Below, piece after piece: positions 17,365 through 26,231 of a stretch of DNA of 64,000 bases. A program made the translations under genes and the position numbers. The stretch is from Streptomyces tubercidicus. GTDB lineage: Bacteria > Actinomycetota > Actinomycetes > Streptomycetales > Streptomycetaceae. The stretch's first letter is position 1; the number at the start of each line of letters is the position of its first letter. Location: the NCBI RefSeq assembly GCF_027497495.1, contig NZ_CP114205.1, forward strand, positions 5,518,001 to 5,582,000. The letters run 5' to 3'. The notes beneath the pieces are model-generated. The model was not told the DNA's origin. It saw only the letters and a list, made by a program, of their open reading frames with translations, and ran no database searches.

Positions 17365-18705
17365 TCACGCCCCCTCCGCTGCCCGCTCCAGGATGCGGGC
17401 GGCCACCGTCGGGGAGTCCACCAGCGGATGCAAGGCCAGCGCTCGTAGGGCGGCGTCGCAGTCCTTGAAGAGGGCGGCTTCCACGGTTGCCCGCTCCACT
17501 GCCTTGACCTGGAGCATCAGACCCAACTGGTCCTCCCGCAGCGGGGCGCAGGGTAGGGGCCGGGCGCCCTGTGCGCCCACCTCGCACACCGTTTCCACGA
17601 TCGCGTCCGGGGCCAGCTGCGGCACGGTCGTCCCGTTGCGGACGTTGAGGATCAGCCGGGTACCGGTGTCGGCGAGGATGCCGTGCATCAGCGCCAGCGC
17701 GACCCGGTCGTAGCCGCCGCCCTCCAGATCGTGCGCGTCGCGCTGCCAGCCGCCACTGGCCTCCCGGCTGTGCGCCATATACGTCTCCTCGCGCTCCAGC
17801 CGGGTCCGCTCCCACAGCGCGTACACCGCCTCCGGGCCGTCGGCCGCCGCCGCCCGCTCGAAGAAGCTGCCCTGCTGCTGGTCGAGGAATTCGCCGCGGG
17901 TCTCCCGGGTGTCCCGTACGGAGTCGAGGGTCTCGCGGCGGAAGTAGTAGTAGTGCAGATACTCGTTGGGGAGCGCGCCGAGGGTCCGCAGCCAGTCGGC
18001 GCCGAAGAGCCGGCCCTCCTCGAAGGAGCCCAGCGCGTCCTCGTCGGCGAGCAGCCCCGGCAGCAGATCCGTGCCGTCCAGCGTCAACGACCGTAGCCAG
18101 CCGAGGTGGTTGAGCCCCACGTAGTCGTAACCGGCCCGCCCGGGATCCGCGAGGGCCGCCGGGTCCGCACCGGCCGCCCGCGCCGCCCGGCGCACCAGCC
18201 CCACCGGCGAGTCACAGATCCCGATGACACGGTCGCCGAGTACCTGGGACATCGCCTCGGTGACCATGCCCGCCGGGTTGGTGAAGTTGATGACCCAGGC
18301 GTCGGGGGCGAGCGCCGCGACCCGCTCGGCGATGTGCAGCGCCACCGGGATCGTCCGCAGCCCGTAGAGGACACCGCCCGCGCCGACCGTCTCCTGGCCC
18401 AGCACCCCCTCGGACAGTGGGATACGTTCGTCCCGGATCCGGCCCGACGTGCCGCCCACCCGGATCGCCGAGAAGACAAAACCGGCGCCCTCCAGCGCCT
18501 CGTCCAGACCGTCCGCGATCCGTACGGGTACCGGCGCCGGATGCCCCTGCGCCAGCCGCTCCAGGACCCCGGCGATCACCGCCACCCGGCGCGGATCGGT
18601 GTCGTGCAGCACCACTTCGGACACGGCGCGCCCCGGGTCGTCCAGCAGGGCACGGTAGACCAGCGGCACCCGGAAGCCGCCCCCGCCCAGAATCGTCAGC
18701 CTCAT
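17365..18705 (-). CDS. Glycoside hydrolase family 4, 6-phospho-beta-glucosidase-like
   Basis: 446 aa. The NAD-binding start MRLTILGGGGFRVPLVY is typical of GH4. Downstream motifs include FVFSAIRVGG, INFTNPAGMVTEA, GICDSP (metal-binding Cys) and GLNHLGW (metal-binding His). GH4 enzymes cleave glycosidic bonds by an NAD- and Mn-dependent redox-elimination mechanism, usually on 6-phosphorylated sugars. The gene is divergent from a PfkB sugar kinase across 66 bases, suggesting one sugar-utilisation locus. No phosphotransferase gene is present nearby, so the phospho-sugar specificity is tentative. Confidence 0.9.
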   Translation of the reverse strand: MRLTILGGGGFRVPLVYRALLDDPGRAVSEVVLHDTDPRRVAVIAGVLERLAQGHPAPVPVRIADGLDEALEGAGFVFSAIRVGGTSGRIRDERIPLSEGVLGQETVGAGGVLYGLRTIPVALHIAERVAALAPDAWVINFTNPAGMVTEAMSQVLGDRVIGICDSPVGLVRRAARAAGADPAALADPGRAGYDYVGLNHLGWLRSLTLDGTDLLPGLLADEDALGSFEEGRLFGADWLRTLGALPNEYLHYYYFRRETLDSVRDTRETRGEFLDQQQGSFFERAAAADGPEAVYALWERTRLEREETYMAHSREASGGWQRDAHDLEGGGYDRVALALMHGILADTGTRLILNVRNGTTVPQLAPDAIVETVCEVGAQGARPLPCAPLREDQLGLMLQVKAVERATVEAALFKDCDAALRALALHPLVDSPTVAARILERAAEGA

Positions 18706-18771
18706 GGGGCGGAACGTACCGCAGCATCAGGCACACTGGCGGCACGTGCCGATACGAGAGGAGCGAGCACG

Positions 18772-19917
18772 GTGAGCAGCCGACGTGAAGACCCGCAGCC
18801 CGCCGGCCCGGCCGCGGTGCCGGCCGTCCTCGATCCGCTGGCCGGGGTGCGCGCCGACGGCGATCCGCGCACCGACGTCTACCTCACCGGCACGGTCTTC
18901 CTGGACATCATCTTCACCGGCCTGGACTCCGCACCGGTCCGCGGCACCGAGTCCTGGGCCCGCGGGATGGGCTCCAGCCCCGGCGGCGTCGCCAACATGG
19001 CCACCGCACTGGCCCGGCTCGGGCTGCGCACCTCGCTCGCCGCGGCCTTCGGCGACGACCACTACGGCGAGTACTGCTGGGAAGCGCTCGAAGAGGGCGA
19101 GGGCATCGATCTGGCGCTGTCCCGCACCGTCCCCGGCTGGCACTCCCCGGTCACCGTCTCCATGGCGTACGAGGGCGAGCGCACGATGGTGTCGCACGGC
19201 CACGAGGCGCCGCCGCCCGACTTCGCTTTCGACGGCAAGCACGCCCCCGGCTGCCCGCCGCCGACCCGCGCCTGCGTCGCCTCGCTGGTACCGGGCCGCC
19301 GGGAGGGCTGGCTGGGCTGCGCGGCGGCCCGCGGCAGCCGCATCTTCGCCGACGTGGGCTGGGATGACAGCGGCCGCTGGGACCCCGCCGACCTCGCCGA
19401 CCTGGAGCACTGCGAGGCATTTCTGCCCAACGCCGAGGAGGCGATGCGCTACACCCGGACGGACTGCCCGCGCGCCGCGGCCCGCAAGCTCGCCGATCTG
19501 GTGCCGCTCGCCGTGGTCACGCTGGGTTCCGAGGGCGCCTACGCGGTGGACGGGCGTACGGGCGAGAGCGCCGAGGTGCCCGCGATCGCCGTGGAGGCAC
19601 TGGACCCGACCGGCGCCGGCGATGTCTTCGTCGCCGGTTTCGTCACCGGCACGCTGGCAGACTGGCCGCTGGCCGACCGGCTCTCCTTCGCGGGGCTGTC
19701 CGCCGCGCTGTCCGTGCAGGAATTCGGCGGCTCGCTGTCCGCGCCCGGCTGGGCCGAGATCGCCGCCTGGTGGCAGCAGGTGCGGGCCTACGAGGCGGGC
19801 GCACCGGGTGTCATGCGCCGCCAGTACGCCTTCCTGGACGAGGTGCTGCCCGCGGCGTACCGGCCCGCGCCGCTGGCCCGCGCGGTCCCCACGATCGGCT
19901 TCCGCCGCCCGGCCTGA
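18772..19917 (+). CDS. PfkB-family carbohydrate kinase
   Basis: 381 aa from a GTG preceded by AGGAG. PfkB signature 1 (WARGMGSSPGGVANMATALARLG) and signature 2 (LDPTGAGDVFVAGFVTG, containing the catalytic Asp and anion hole) are intact. The family phosphorylates ribose, fructose, adenosine or related sugars. Divergence from the GH4 gene suggests it phosphorylates a sugar in the same pathway. Substrate residues cannot be assigned. A short GGCCGG/CCGGCC hairpin at 19950-19966 follows. Confidence 0.9.
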   Translation: MSSRREDPQPAGPAAVPAVLDPLAGVRADGDPRTDVYLTGTVFLDIIFTGLDSAPVRGTESWARGMGSSPGGVANMATALARLGLRTSLAAAFGDDHYGEYCWEALEEGEGIDLALSRTVPGWHSPVTVSMAYEGERTMVSHGHEAPPPDFAFDGKHAPGCPPPTRACVASLVPGRREGWLGCAAARGSRIFADVGWDDSGRWDPADLADLEHCEAFLPNAEEAMRYTRTDCPRAAARKLADLVPLAVVTLGSEGAYAVDGRTGESAEVPAIAVEALDPTGAGDVFVAGFVTGTLADWPLADRLSFAGLSAALSVQEFGGSLSAPGWAEIAAWWQQVRAYEAGAPGVMRRQYAFLDEVLPAAYRPAPLARAVPTIGFRRPA

Positions 19918-20002
19918 GCCGCGGCCCGGCCTGCGCCGCCGCGGGACCGGGCCGGCGCGTCCGGCCACCCCGGCCCCGCCCCGGCAGGAAAAGCCCTCGG
20001 GC

Positions 20003-20030
20003 TTGTCAGTGCTCCGTCGTACTCTTGTAT
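20003..20030 (+). promoter_or_regulatory. Candidate phoH-operon promoter
   Basis: TTGTCA, a 16-base spacer, then TTGTAT. The -35 matches the vegetative consensus at five of six positions; the -10 is weak. It lies upstream of the phoH-ybeY group in a 185-base gap with no other promoter-like stretch. Confidence 0.35.
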
Positions 20031-20102
20031 CCCAAGGAGTCGAGTGCAGGCAGGCACCTAATTAGCAAAGGATGGGGGTTGAGCAGGCCACCGAGCCGCC
20101 TT

Positions 20103-21107
20103 ATGACTCAGACACCCACGCAACCGCAGGCGCGCGCCCAGTTCACCGTCCCGGCCAAACACCCGATGGTGACGGTCCTGGGATCCGGTGACTCCCTACT
20201 GCGCGTGATCGAAAAAGCCTTCCCGGCGACCGACATCCACGTCCGGGGCAACGAGGTCAGCGCTGTCGGAGACGCCGGGGAAGTGGCCCTCATCCAGCGC
20301 CTCTTCGACGAGATGATGCTGGTGCTCCGCACCGGACAACCGATGACGGAGGACGCAGTGGAACGGTCCATCGCCATGCTCCGCGCGGCGGAGGACGGCG
20401 AGGGAGCGGTGAGCGAGACACCCGCCGAGGTGCTCACCCAGAACATCCTCTCCAACCGCGGCCGGACGATCCGGCCCAAGACCCTCAACCAGAAGCGCTA
20501 TGTCGACGCCATCGACGAGCACACCGTCGTCTTCGGCATCGGCCCGGCCGGCACCGGCAAGACCTACCTCGCCATGGCCAAGGCCGTCCAGGCGCTGCAG
20601 GCCAAGCAGGTCAACCGCATCATCCTGACCCGCCCCGCGGTCGAGGCCGGTGAGCGGCTCGGCTTCCTGCCCGGCACGCTCTACGAGAAGATCGACCCCT
20701 ACCTGCGCCCCCTGTACGACGCGCTGCACGACATGCTCGACCCCGACTCCATCCCACGCCTGATGGCCGCCGGGACGATCGAGGTCGCGCCGCTGGCGTA
20801 CATGCGCGGCCGGACCTTGAATGACGCCTTCATCATTCTCGACGAGGCGCAGAACACGAACCCCGAGCAGATGAAGATGTTCCTCACCCGCCTCGGGTTC
20901 GACTCGAAGATCGTCATCACCGGCGATGTCACCCAGGTCGACCTCCCGGGCGGGACGAAGAGCGGTCTGCGCCAGGTCAGGGAGATCCTGGACGGCGTCG
21001 ACGATGTGCATTTTTCCCTGCTCACCAGCCAGGACGTGGTCCGGCACAAGCTCGTCGGCCGTATCGTCGACGCCTACGAGAAGTACGACAGCCGCAACGG
21101 CTCGTGA
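20103..21107 (+). CDS. PhoH-family ATPase
   Basis: 334 aa. The C-terminal P-loop domain has Walker A GPAGTGKTYLAMAKA and Walker B AFIILDEAQNT, with ITGDVTQVDLP as sensor motif, all PhoH-specific; the N-terminal 100 residues hold the KH-like region. PhoH is linked to RNA metabolism, and its place beside ybeY and era is the widespread phoH-ybeY-era order. The start is uncertain: this ATG has no Shine-Dalgarno, whereas an in-frame TTG at 20079, just after GGATGGGGG, has one and would add eight residues. Confidence 0.95.
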   Translation: MTQTPTQPQARAQFTVPAKHPMVTVLGSGDSLLRVIEKAFPATDIHVRGNEVSAVGDAGEVALIQRLFDEMMLVLRTGQPMTEDAVERSIAMLRAAEDGEGAVSETPAEVLTQNILSNRGRTIRPKTLNQKRYVDAIDEHTVVFGIGPAGTGKTYLAMAKAVQALQAKQVNRIILTRPAVEAGERLGFLPGTLYEKIDPYLRPLYDALHDMLDPDSIPRLMAAGTIEVAPLAYMRGRTLNDAFIILDEAQNTNPEQMKMFLTRLGFDSKIVITGDVTQVDLPGGTKSGLRQVREILDGVDDVHFSLLTSQDVVRHKLVGRIVDAYEKYDSRNGS

Positions 21108-21201
21108 GCCCGCCGGCCGGCCACCCCGGCCGGCCGGGGTGCACGACCCGCGGTCCAAGCAACCATCGGGCCGGGCCCGAGAAGCGAGAAGCAACGCCCC
21201 C

Positions 21202-21699
21202 ATGTCCATCGACGTCAACAACGAGTCCGGCACGGAGATCGACGAGCAGGCCATCCTGGATGTCGCCCGCTTCGCCGTCGCCCGGATGCGTATCCACCCG
21301 CTCTCCGAGCTGTCCGTGATCGTCGTGGACGCCGAGGCCATGGAGCAGCTCCACCTCCAGTGGATGGACCTGCCGGGACCGACCGATGTCATGTCCTTCC
21401 CGATGGACGAGCTGCGGCCGCCGGCCAAGGACGACGAGGAGCCCCCGCAGGGCCTCCTCGGTGACATCGTGCTCTGCCCGGAGGTCGCCAAGAAGCAGGG
21501 CGAGGAGGCGCCGACCGGGCACAGCATGGACGAGGAGCTGCAGCTGCTCACCGTCCACGGGGTGCTCCACCTCCTCGGCTACGACCACGAGGAGCCGGAC
21601 GAGAAGGCCGAGATGTTCGGTCTGCAGGCGGCGATCGTCGACGGCTGGCGCGCCGAGCGGGGTCTGACCGGCCCCTCTCCGGCGCCCACCGTGACCTGA
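21202..21699 (+). CDS. ybeY: Endoribonuclease / rRNA maturation factor YbeY
   Basis: 165 aa. The zinc site HGVLHLLGYDH (HxxxHxxxxxH form) is intact, and TDVMSFPMDE is the family strand. YbeY is required for 16S rRNA 3' end maturation and ribosome quality control. It lies 94 bases after phoH and 13 bases before the CNNM/CBS gene, in the conserved cluster with era. Confidence 0.96.
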   Translation: MSIDVNNESGTEIDEQAILDVARFAVARMRIHPLSELSVIVVDAEAMEQLHLQWMDLPGPTDVMSFPMDELRPPAKDDEEPPQGLLGDIVLCPEVAKKQGEEAPTGHSMDEELQLLTVHGVLHLLGYDHEEPDEKAEMFGLQAAIVDGWRAERGLTGPSPAPTVT

Positions 21700-21712
21700 C
21701 GGGGCGGCTCCG

Positions 21713-23056
21713 ATGACCACCCAGCTGATCGCGGTCGCGGTCCTGCTCGTCGTGATCGCCTGGCTCGCCGCCTGTGCGGAGGCCGGTCTGGCCCGGACGA
21801 CGAGTTTCCGGGCCGAGGAAGCCGTCCGCTCCGGCCGCCGCGGCAGCGCCCGGCTCGCCGCCGTCGCCGCCGACCCCACCCGCTATCTCAATGTCGCCCT
21901 GCTGGTGCGGGTCGGCTGCGAGATGGCCGCCGGGGTCCTGGTGACCTACGCCTGTCTGCGCTCCTTCGACGCGACGTGGGAGGCGCTGACCGTCGCCATC
22001 GCGGTGATGGTGCTGGTCTCCTATGTCGCCGTCGGCGTCTCGCCGCGCACGATCGGCCGTCAGCATCCGCTGAACACCGCCACCGCCGCGGCCTACGTCC
22101 TGCTGCCGCTGGCCCGCATCATGGGCCCCATCCCGCAGCTGCTGATCCTCCTGGGCAACGCCCTCACCCCCGGCAAGGGTTTCCGTAAGGGCCCGTTCGC
22201 CTCCGAAGCCGAGCTGCGCTCCCTGGTGGACCTCGCGGAGAAGGAGTCGCTGATCGAGGACGAGGAGCGCCGGATGGTGCACTCCGTCTTCCAGCTCGGC
22301 GACACCCTCGTCCGTGAGGTGATGGTGCCGCGCACGGACCTGGTCGCCGTCGAGCGGTTCAAGACCATCCGCCAGGCGCTGACCCTCGCGCTGCGCTCCG
22401 GTTTCTCCCGTATCCCGGTGACCGGCGAGAACGAGGACGACATCGTCGGTGTCGTCTACCTGAAGGACCTGGCGCGCAAGGTCCACATCAGCCGGGACGC
22501 CGAGACCGAGCTGGTGTCCACGGCCATGCGCCCCGCCGTTTTCGTCCCCGACACCAAGAATGCCGGTGATCTGCTGCGCGAAATGCAGCAGGACCGCAAT
22601 CATGTCGCGGTGGTGATCGATGAATACGGCGGCACCGCCGGCATTGTCACCATCGAGGACATTCTGGAAGAGATCGTCGGCGAGATCACCGACGAATACG
22701 ACCGGGAACTCCCGCCCGTCGAGGATCTCGGTGACGGCCGCTATCGCGTCACCTCCCGGCTGGACATCGGCGACCTCGGCGAGCTGTACGGCCTGGCCGA
22801 GCTGGACGACGAGGACGTGGAGACCGTCGGCGGACTGCTCGCCAAGCTCCTCGGCCGGGTCCCGATCGCCGGTGCCACCGCCGAGGTCGATCTCTCCTAC
22901 GACGCCTCCGACCCGGGGCTGAAGGCGCTGCGGCTGACCGCGGAGTCTCCGGCCGGCCGCCGGAACAAGATCATTACGGTGCTGTGCGAGCCGGTGCGGC
23001 CGGCGGGTGCGAGCGCCGCCGAGGAGCCGTCGGCGGGCGGCCGGGCCGCCGGCTGA
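21713..23056 (+). CDS. CNNM/CorC-like membrane protein with paired CBS domains
   Basis: 447 aa. The N-terminal CNNM (DUF21) domain has hydrophobic segments near residues 3-23, 60-85, 90-110 and 120-145. A linker EERRMVHSVFQLGD leads into two CBS domains (VMVPRTDLVAVE and GIVTIEDILEEIVGEI), and a C-terminal CorC_HlyC domain follows (YRVTSRLDIGDL, TVGGLLAKLLGRVP). Such proteins are annotated as hemolysins but act as magnesium or cobalt efflux or homeostasis factors. The start is 13 bases after the ybeY stop, suggesting one operon. Confidence 0.92.
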   Translation: MTTQLIAVAVLLVVIAWLAACAEAGLARTTSFRAEEAVRSGRRGSARLAAVAADPTRYLNVALLVRVGCEMAAGVLVTYACLRSFDATWEALTVAIAVMVLVSYVAVGVSPRTIGRQHPLNTATAAAYVLLPLARIMGPIPQLLILLGNALTPGKGFRKGPFASEAELRSLVDLAEKESLIEDEERRMVHSVFQLGDTLVREVMVPRTDLVAVERFKTIRQALTLALRSGFSRIPVTGENEDDIVGVVYLKDLARKVHISRDAETELVSTAMRPAVFVPDTKNAGDLLREMQQDRNHVAVVIDEYGGTAGIVTIEDILEEIVGEITDEYDRELPPVEDLGDGRYRVTSRLDIGDLGELYGLAELDDEDVETVGGLLAKLLGRVPIAGATAEVDLSYDASDPGLKALRLTAESPAGRRNKIITVLCEPVRPAGASAAEEPSAGGRAAG

Positions 23057-23430
23057 ACATCCGGGGAATTCCCCGCGTAATTCCTGGCGATGTCGGGAAT
23101 ATTTCCCGCATTCGCACTCCGGTCGCACTCCGAGTGGCTACTGATCTCCAGTGCAGCAGAAATGTTCTGAAAGTCATATCCGGGGGAGCTGGATTCCGTG
23201 GCGGGCGCCATGGAAGGATCTTCAGGCGGCCGCAAACGCGTGACCGCAATGCGTGAGAGAAATCTTGTAACGCAGGTTGCCCCGGCGACGGGGGACCGGG
23301 GCAGCCACCTTCTTCTTCGGCCGCGGGCTTCTTCCGCGGCCGAAGTCATAAGCGAGTACGCGCCGCGCGCCGCCCGAGGTCCGGCCGCCCCTTGGCGCCG
23401 CCCTCCGCCGCCCCGCATATGCTCGCCCGT
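23057..23430 (+). other. 374-base structured intergenic region with strong hairpins
   Basis: No recognisable gene. Its left part is less GC-rich than the coding flanks. It holds a 14-bp palindrome CGGGGAATTCCCCG (23062-23075), CGGGAA-TAT-TTCCCG (23094-23108), and two strong hairpins: GGTTGCCCCGG with CCGGGGCAGCC (23275-23306, one G-T pair) and a perfect 12-bp stem CTTCGGCCGCGG with CCGCGGCCGAAG around GCTTCTT (23315-23345). A GTG frame at 23198, after GGGGGAG, could encode 78 residues but resembles no family and is compositionally Arg/Pro-biased. The region may be a transcript leader, a small RNA or an insertion scar in the phoH-era cluster. Confidence 0.6.
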
Positions 23431-23799
23431 ATGAGCGACGAAGCCGCACCGCTGGACCCCGAAGACCGCAAGATCATCACGCTCGCGCGCTCGGCGCGGG
23501 CCCGTAACGGCGTGCCCGAGGGCGCCGCCGTCCGCGACGAGACCGGCCGCACCTATGTCGCCGGCACCGTCGCCCTGGACTCGCTACAGCTCAGCGCGCT
23601 GCAGACGGCCGTCGCGATGGCCGTCGCCAGCGGGGCCACGTCCCTGGAGGCCGCGGCCGTGGTCACCGACGCCGAGGGCGCCGCCGACGCGGACCGCGCG
23701 GCCGTACGGGACCTCGGCGGCCCCGGTACGCCCGTGCTGGTCGCGGGCCCCGACGGCACCCTGCGCGGCACCGTCCCGGCGGGCGGGACACCGGCCTGA
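23431..23799 (+). CDS. Cytidine deaminase-like protein lacking zinc ligands
   Basis: 122 aa. Position next to era and the helical pattern (DRKIITLARSARARNG, VALDSLQLSALQTAVAMAVASG, AAVVTDAEG) match the cytidine-deaminase fold annotated at this place in streptomycetes. The protein contains no cysteine: CAE of the active helix and PCGxCRQ of the second zinc motif are replaced by uncharged or acidic residues. It therefore cannot bind the catalytic zinc and is likely a pseudoenzyme. An ATG at 23419 is an alternative start. Whether it retains a nucleoside-binding role is unknown. Confidence 0.75.
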   Translation: MSDEAAPLDPEDRKIITLARSARARNGVPEGAAVRDETGRTYVAGTVALDSLQLSALQTAVAMAVASGATSLEAAAVVTDAEGAADADRAAVRDLGGPGTPVLVAGPDGTLRGTVPAGGTPA

Positions 23800-23965
23800 G
23801 CCGGGACCCCGTAGGCGGCGTACGGGGCGGCCGGCCCGAACCGGGGGCCGCCCCGGACCGCTCGCGCCCACCCCGGCGATCTCCGGGTCGTCTCCGGGCC
23901 GGCTCCGGGGCGTCTCCGGGCCGGGATGGTCGGAGGCGCGCCCGGGATCGGGGAGAATGGGCGCC

Positions 23966-24904
23966 ATGAGCGTTCGTACCGAGTCCTCCACCGCGCACCG
24001 CGCGGGCTTCGCCTGCTTCGTCGGCCGTCCCAACGCGGGCAAGTCGACCCTGACGAACGCGCTCGTCGGCACGAAGGTGGCCATCACCTCCAACCGCCCC
24101 CAGACCACCCGCCACACGGTCCGCGGCATCGTGCACCGCCCCGAGGCCCAGCTGGTCCTGGTCGACACCCCTGGTCTGCACAAGCCGCGCACGCTGCTGG
24201 GGGAGCGGCTGAACGATGTCGTGCGCACCACCTGGTCCGAGGTCGATGTGATCGGCTTCTGTCTGCCCGCCGACCAGAAGATCGGCCCCGGTGACCGCTA
24301 TATCGCCAGCGAGCTGGCCGGCATCAAGAAGACCCCCAAGATCGCCATCGTCACCAAGACCGACCTGGTCGACTCCAAGGCGCTGGCCGCCCAGCTGATC
24401 GCCATCGACCAGCTCGGCAAGGAGCTGGGCATCGAGTGGGCCGAGATCATCCCGGTCTCGGCGGTGGGCGACGCCCAGGTGTCGCTGCTCGCGGACCTGC
24501 TGGTCCCGATGCTGCCCGAGAGCCCGCCGCTCTACCCGGAGGGCGACCTCACCGACGAGCCCGAGCAGGTCATGGTCGCCGAGCTGATCCGTGAGGCCGC
24601 GCTGGAGGGCGTGCGCGACGAGCTGCCGCACTCCATCGCGGTGGTCGTCGAGGAGATGCTGCCGCGCGAGGACCGCCCGGCGGACAAGCCGCTCCTGGAC
24701 ATCCACGCCAATGTCTACATCGAGCGCCCCAGCCAGAAGGGCATCATCATCGGCCCCAAGGGCAAGCGCCTGAAGGAGGTCGGCATGAAGTCCCGCAAGC
24801 ACATCGAGGCGCTGCTGGGCACGCCCGTCTTCCTGGATCTGCACGTCAAGGTCGCCAAGGACTGGCAGCGCGACCCGAAGCAGCTCCGCAAGCTGGGGTT
24901 CTGA
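23966..24904 (+). CDS. era: GTPase Era
   Basis: 312 aa. G1 FVGRPNAGKST, G2 region with TSNRPQTTR, G3 DTPGLHKP, G4 TKTD, G5 VSA, and a C-terminal KH domain with GIIIGPKGKRLKEVG. Era binds 16S rRNA and assists 30S assembly, in keeping with ybeY upstream. A second in-frame ATG lies nine bases upstream at 23957; the downstream ATG was preferred on family length. A 166-base gap separates it from the deaminase-like gene. Confidence 0.97.
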   Translation: MSVRTESSTAHRAGFACFVGRPNAGKSTLTNALVGTKVAITSNRPQTTRHTVRGIVHRPEAQLVLVDTPGLHKPRTLLGERLNDVVRTTWSEVDVIGFCLPADQKIGPGDRYIASELAGIKKTPKIAIVTKTDLVDSKALAAQLIAIDQLGKELGIEWAEIIPVSAVGDAQVSLLADLLVPMLPESPPLYPEGDLTDEPEQVMVAELIREAALEGVRDELPHSIAVVVEEMLPREDRPADKPLLDIHANVYIERPSQKGIIIGPKGKRLKEVGMKSRKHIEALLGTPVFLDLHVKVAKDWQRDPKQLRKLGF

Positions 24905-24959
24905 GCCCGGCCCGGCCCCCGGCCACGAGGATCCGGACACGCCCCGGAGCCCGCCGGCC

Positions 24960-26231
24960 CTACGCCACCCCCCGGATCCGCCGCACCAACAACGCCCCCA
25001 CCAGCCCGACCGCCGCCGCGACGCCGTAGAGCACCCGGTAGCCGCCGAGGTGCCGCACGATCGGCGCGGCCAGTACCGGGGCGGCCACCTGCGGCAGCGC
25101 GTTGGCGATATTGATGAGGCCCAGGTCCCTGCCGCGGTCGGCGGCGGCCGGCAGCACCTCCGTCATCAGCGCGAAGTCGACGGAGGTGAAGACGCCGAAG
25201 CCGACCCCGAGCAGCGCCGCGGCACACAGCGCCCCCGGCCAGGTCTGCCACCCGGCCAGCAGCCCGGTCGCCACCGTCATCAGCACCCCGGCCCACAGCA
25301 CGAACGGCTGGCGGCGCCCGACCCGGTCCGACCACCAGCCCCCGACGACGACCGTGCCGAGCAGGGTCACGGCGTTGACGGCGGTGAGCATCAGCACCCC
25401 GCCGCCGGGGTCCGGGTGGTGCAGCACATCCCGCAGGTAGTACAGCAAGTACAGCAGGGCCAGCGCGTTGCCGAGGTTGATCAGGAACCGGGTCAGCCAG
25501 GCCCAGCCGAGGTCGGGGTGGCGGCGGGGGTTGATCCAGAGCCCGGCGAGCAGGGCCCGCAGGCGCAGCGCCGGACGCCGGTCGGCGGGCAGCACCGGGT
25601 CCCGGTGCAGCAGCACATACGGCGCGGCGCCCAGCACCACGAAAGCGGCACAGGCGAGATAGCCCGCGACCACACCGCCCGCGCTCCCACCCGCACCGCC
25701 CGCGACCGTCGCCAGCCCCGTCCCGGCCACCACCCCGAGGATCTGCGCGGCGCCCACCCAGCCGCCCACCGCCCCGCGCTGCCGCTGCGGCACCCGGTCG
25801 GGCACCGCCGCCGTGACCGCCGCGAACGCCGCGTTGAGGGTGAGCTGCACCAGACACCACCCCAGCGCCATCCCCGGCACCGTGTCCGCCCCGGCCAGCA
25901 GCACCAGCGCCCCGGCCCCGCCCAGCGCCCCCGCGAGGATCCACGGGGTGCGCCGCCCGAACCGCGAGGCCGTACGGTCCGACAGCGCCCCGAACAGCGG
26001 GTTGGACACCATGGAGACGACGGCCCCGGCGCCCGTCACCCAGGCCAGCACCGACTCCTTCGCCGTGCCCGGCGGCGCGAGTTCCGCGGCCTGCAGGGCC
26101 AGCAGGATCTGCAGCGGCCCGTACCACCCGACCCAGATCGCCCCGTTGGCCAGCGACAGCGCGGCGGTCCACCCGCGCCCGGCGCGCTCCGTCGGCTCCC
26201 TGAGCGCCTCCGGAGCGGCGGGGCGGCTCAT
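24960..26231 (-). CDS. MFS transporter, likely sugar uptake or export
   Basis: 423 aa, about 12 transmembrane helices. The loop 2-3 motif appears as GALSDRTASRFGRRTPW and its half-repeat as GGWWSDRVGRRQPF. The ATG overlaps the stop of the upstream GH1 gene by four bases (ATGA), so it is the second gene of that operon and probably moves the beta-glucoside or its product. This N-terminal motif resembles the GPH/SLC45-like branch, which fits a glycoside partner. No other function can be read. Confidence 0.88.
   Translation of the reverse strand: MSRPAAPEALREPTERAGRGWTAALSLANGAIWVGWYGPLQILLALQAAELAPPGTAKESVLAWVTGAGAVVSMVSNPLFGALSDRTASRFGRRTPWILAGALGGAGALVLLAGADTVPGMALGWCLVQLTLNAAFAAVTAAVPDRVPQRQRGAVGGWVGAAQILGVVAGTGLATVAGGAGGSAGGVVAGYLACAAFVVLGAAPYVLLHRDPVLPADRRPALRLRALLAGLWINPRRHPDLGWAWLTRFLINLGNALALLYLLYYLRDVLHHPDPGGGVLMLTAVNAVTLLGTVVVGGWWSDRVGRRQPFVLWAGVLMTVATGLLAGWQTWPGALCAAALLGVGFGVFTSVDFALMTEVLPAAADRGRDLGLINIANALPQVAAPVLAAPIVRHLGGYRVLYGVAAAVGLVGALLVRRIRGVA

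Noticed and set aside
23198..23434. 78-codon GTG frame after GGGGGAG in the structured gap
   Set aside because: Arg/Pro-rich, no match, spans two hairpins and overlaps the start of the deaminase-like gene. Noted only as part of the region.
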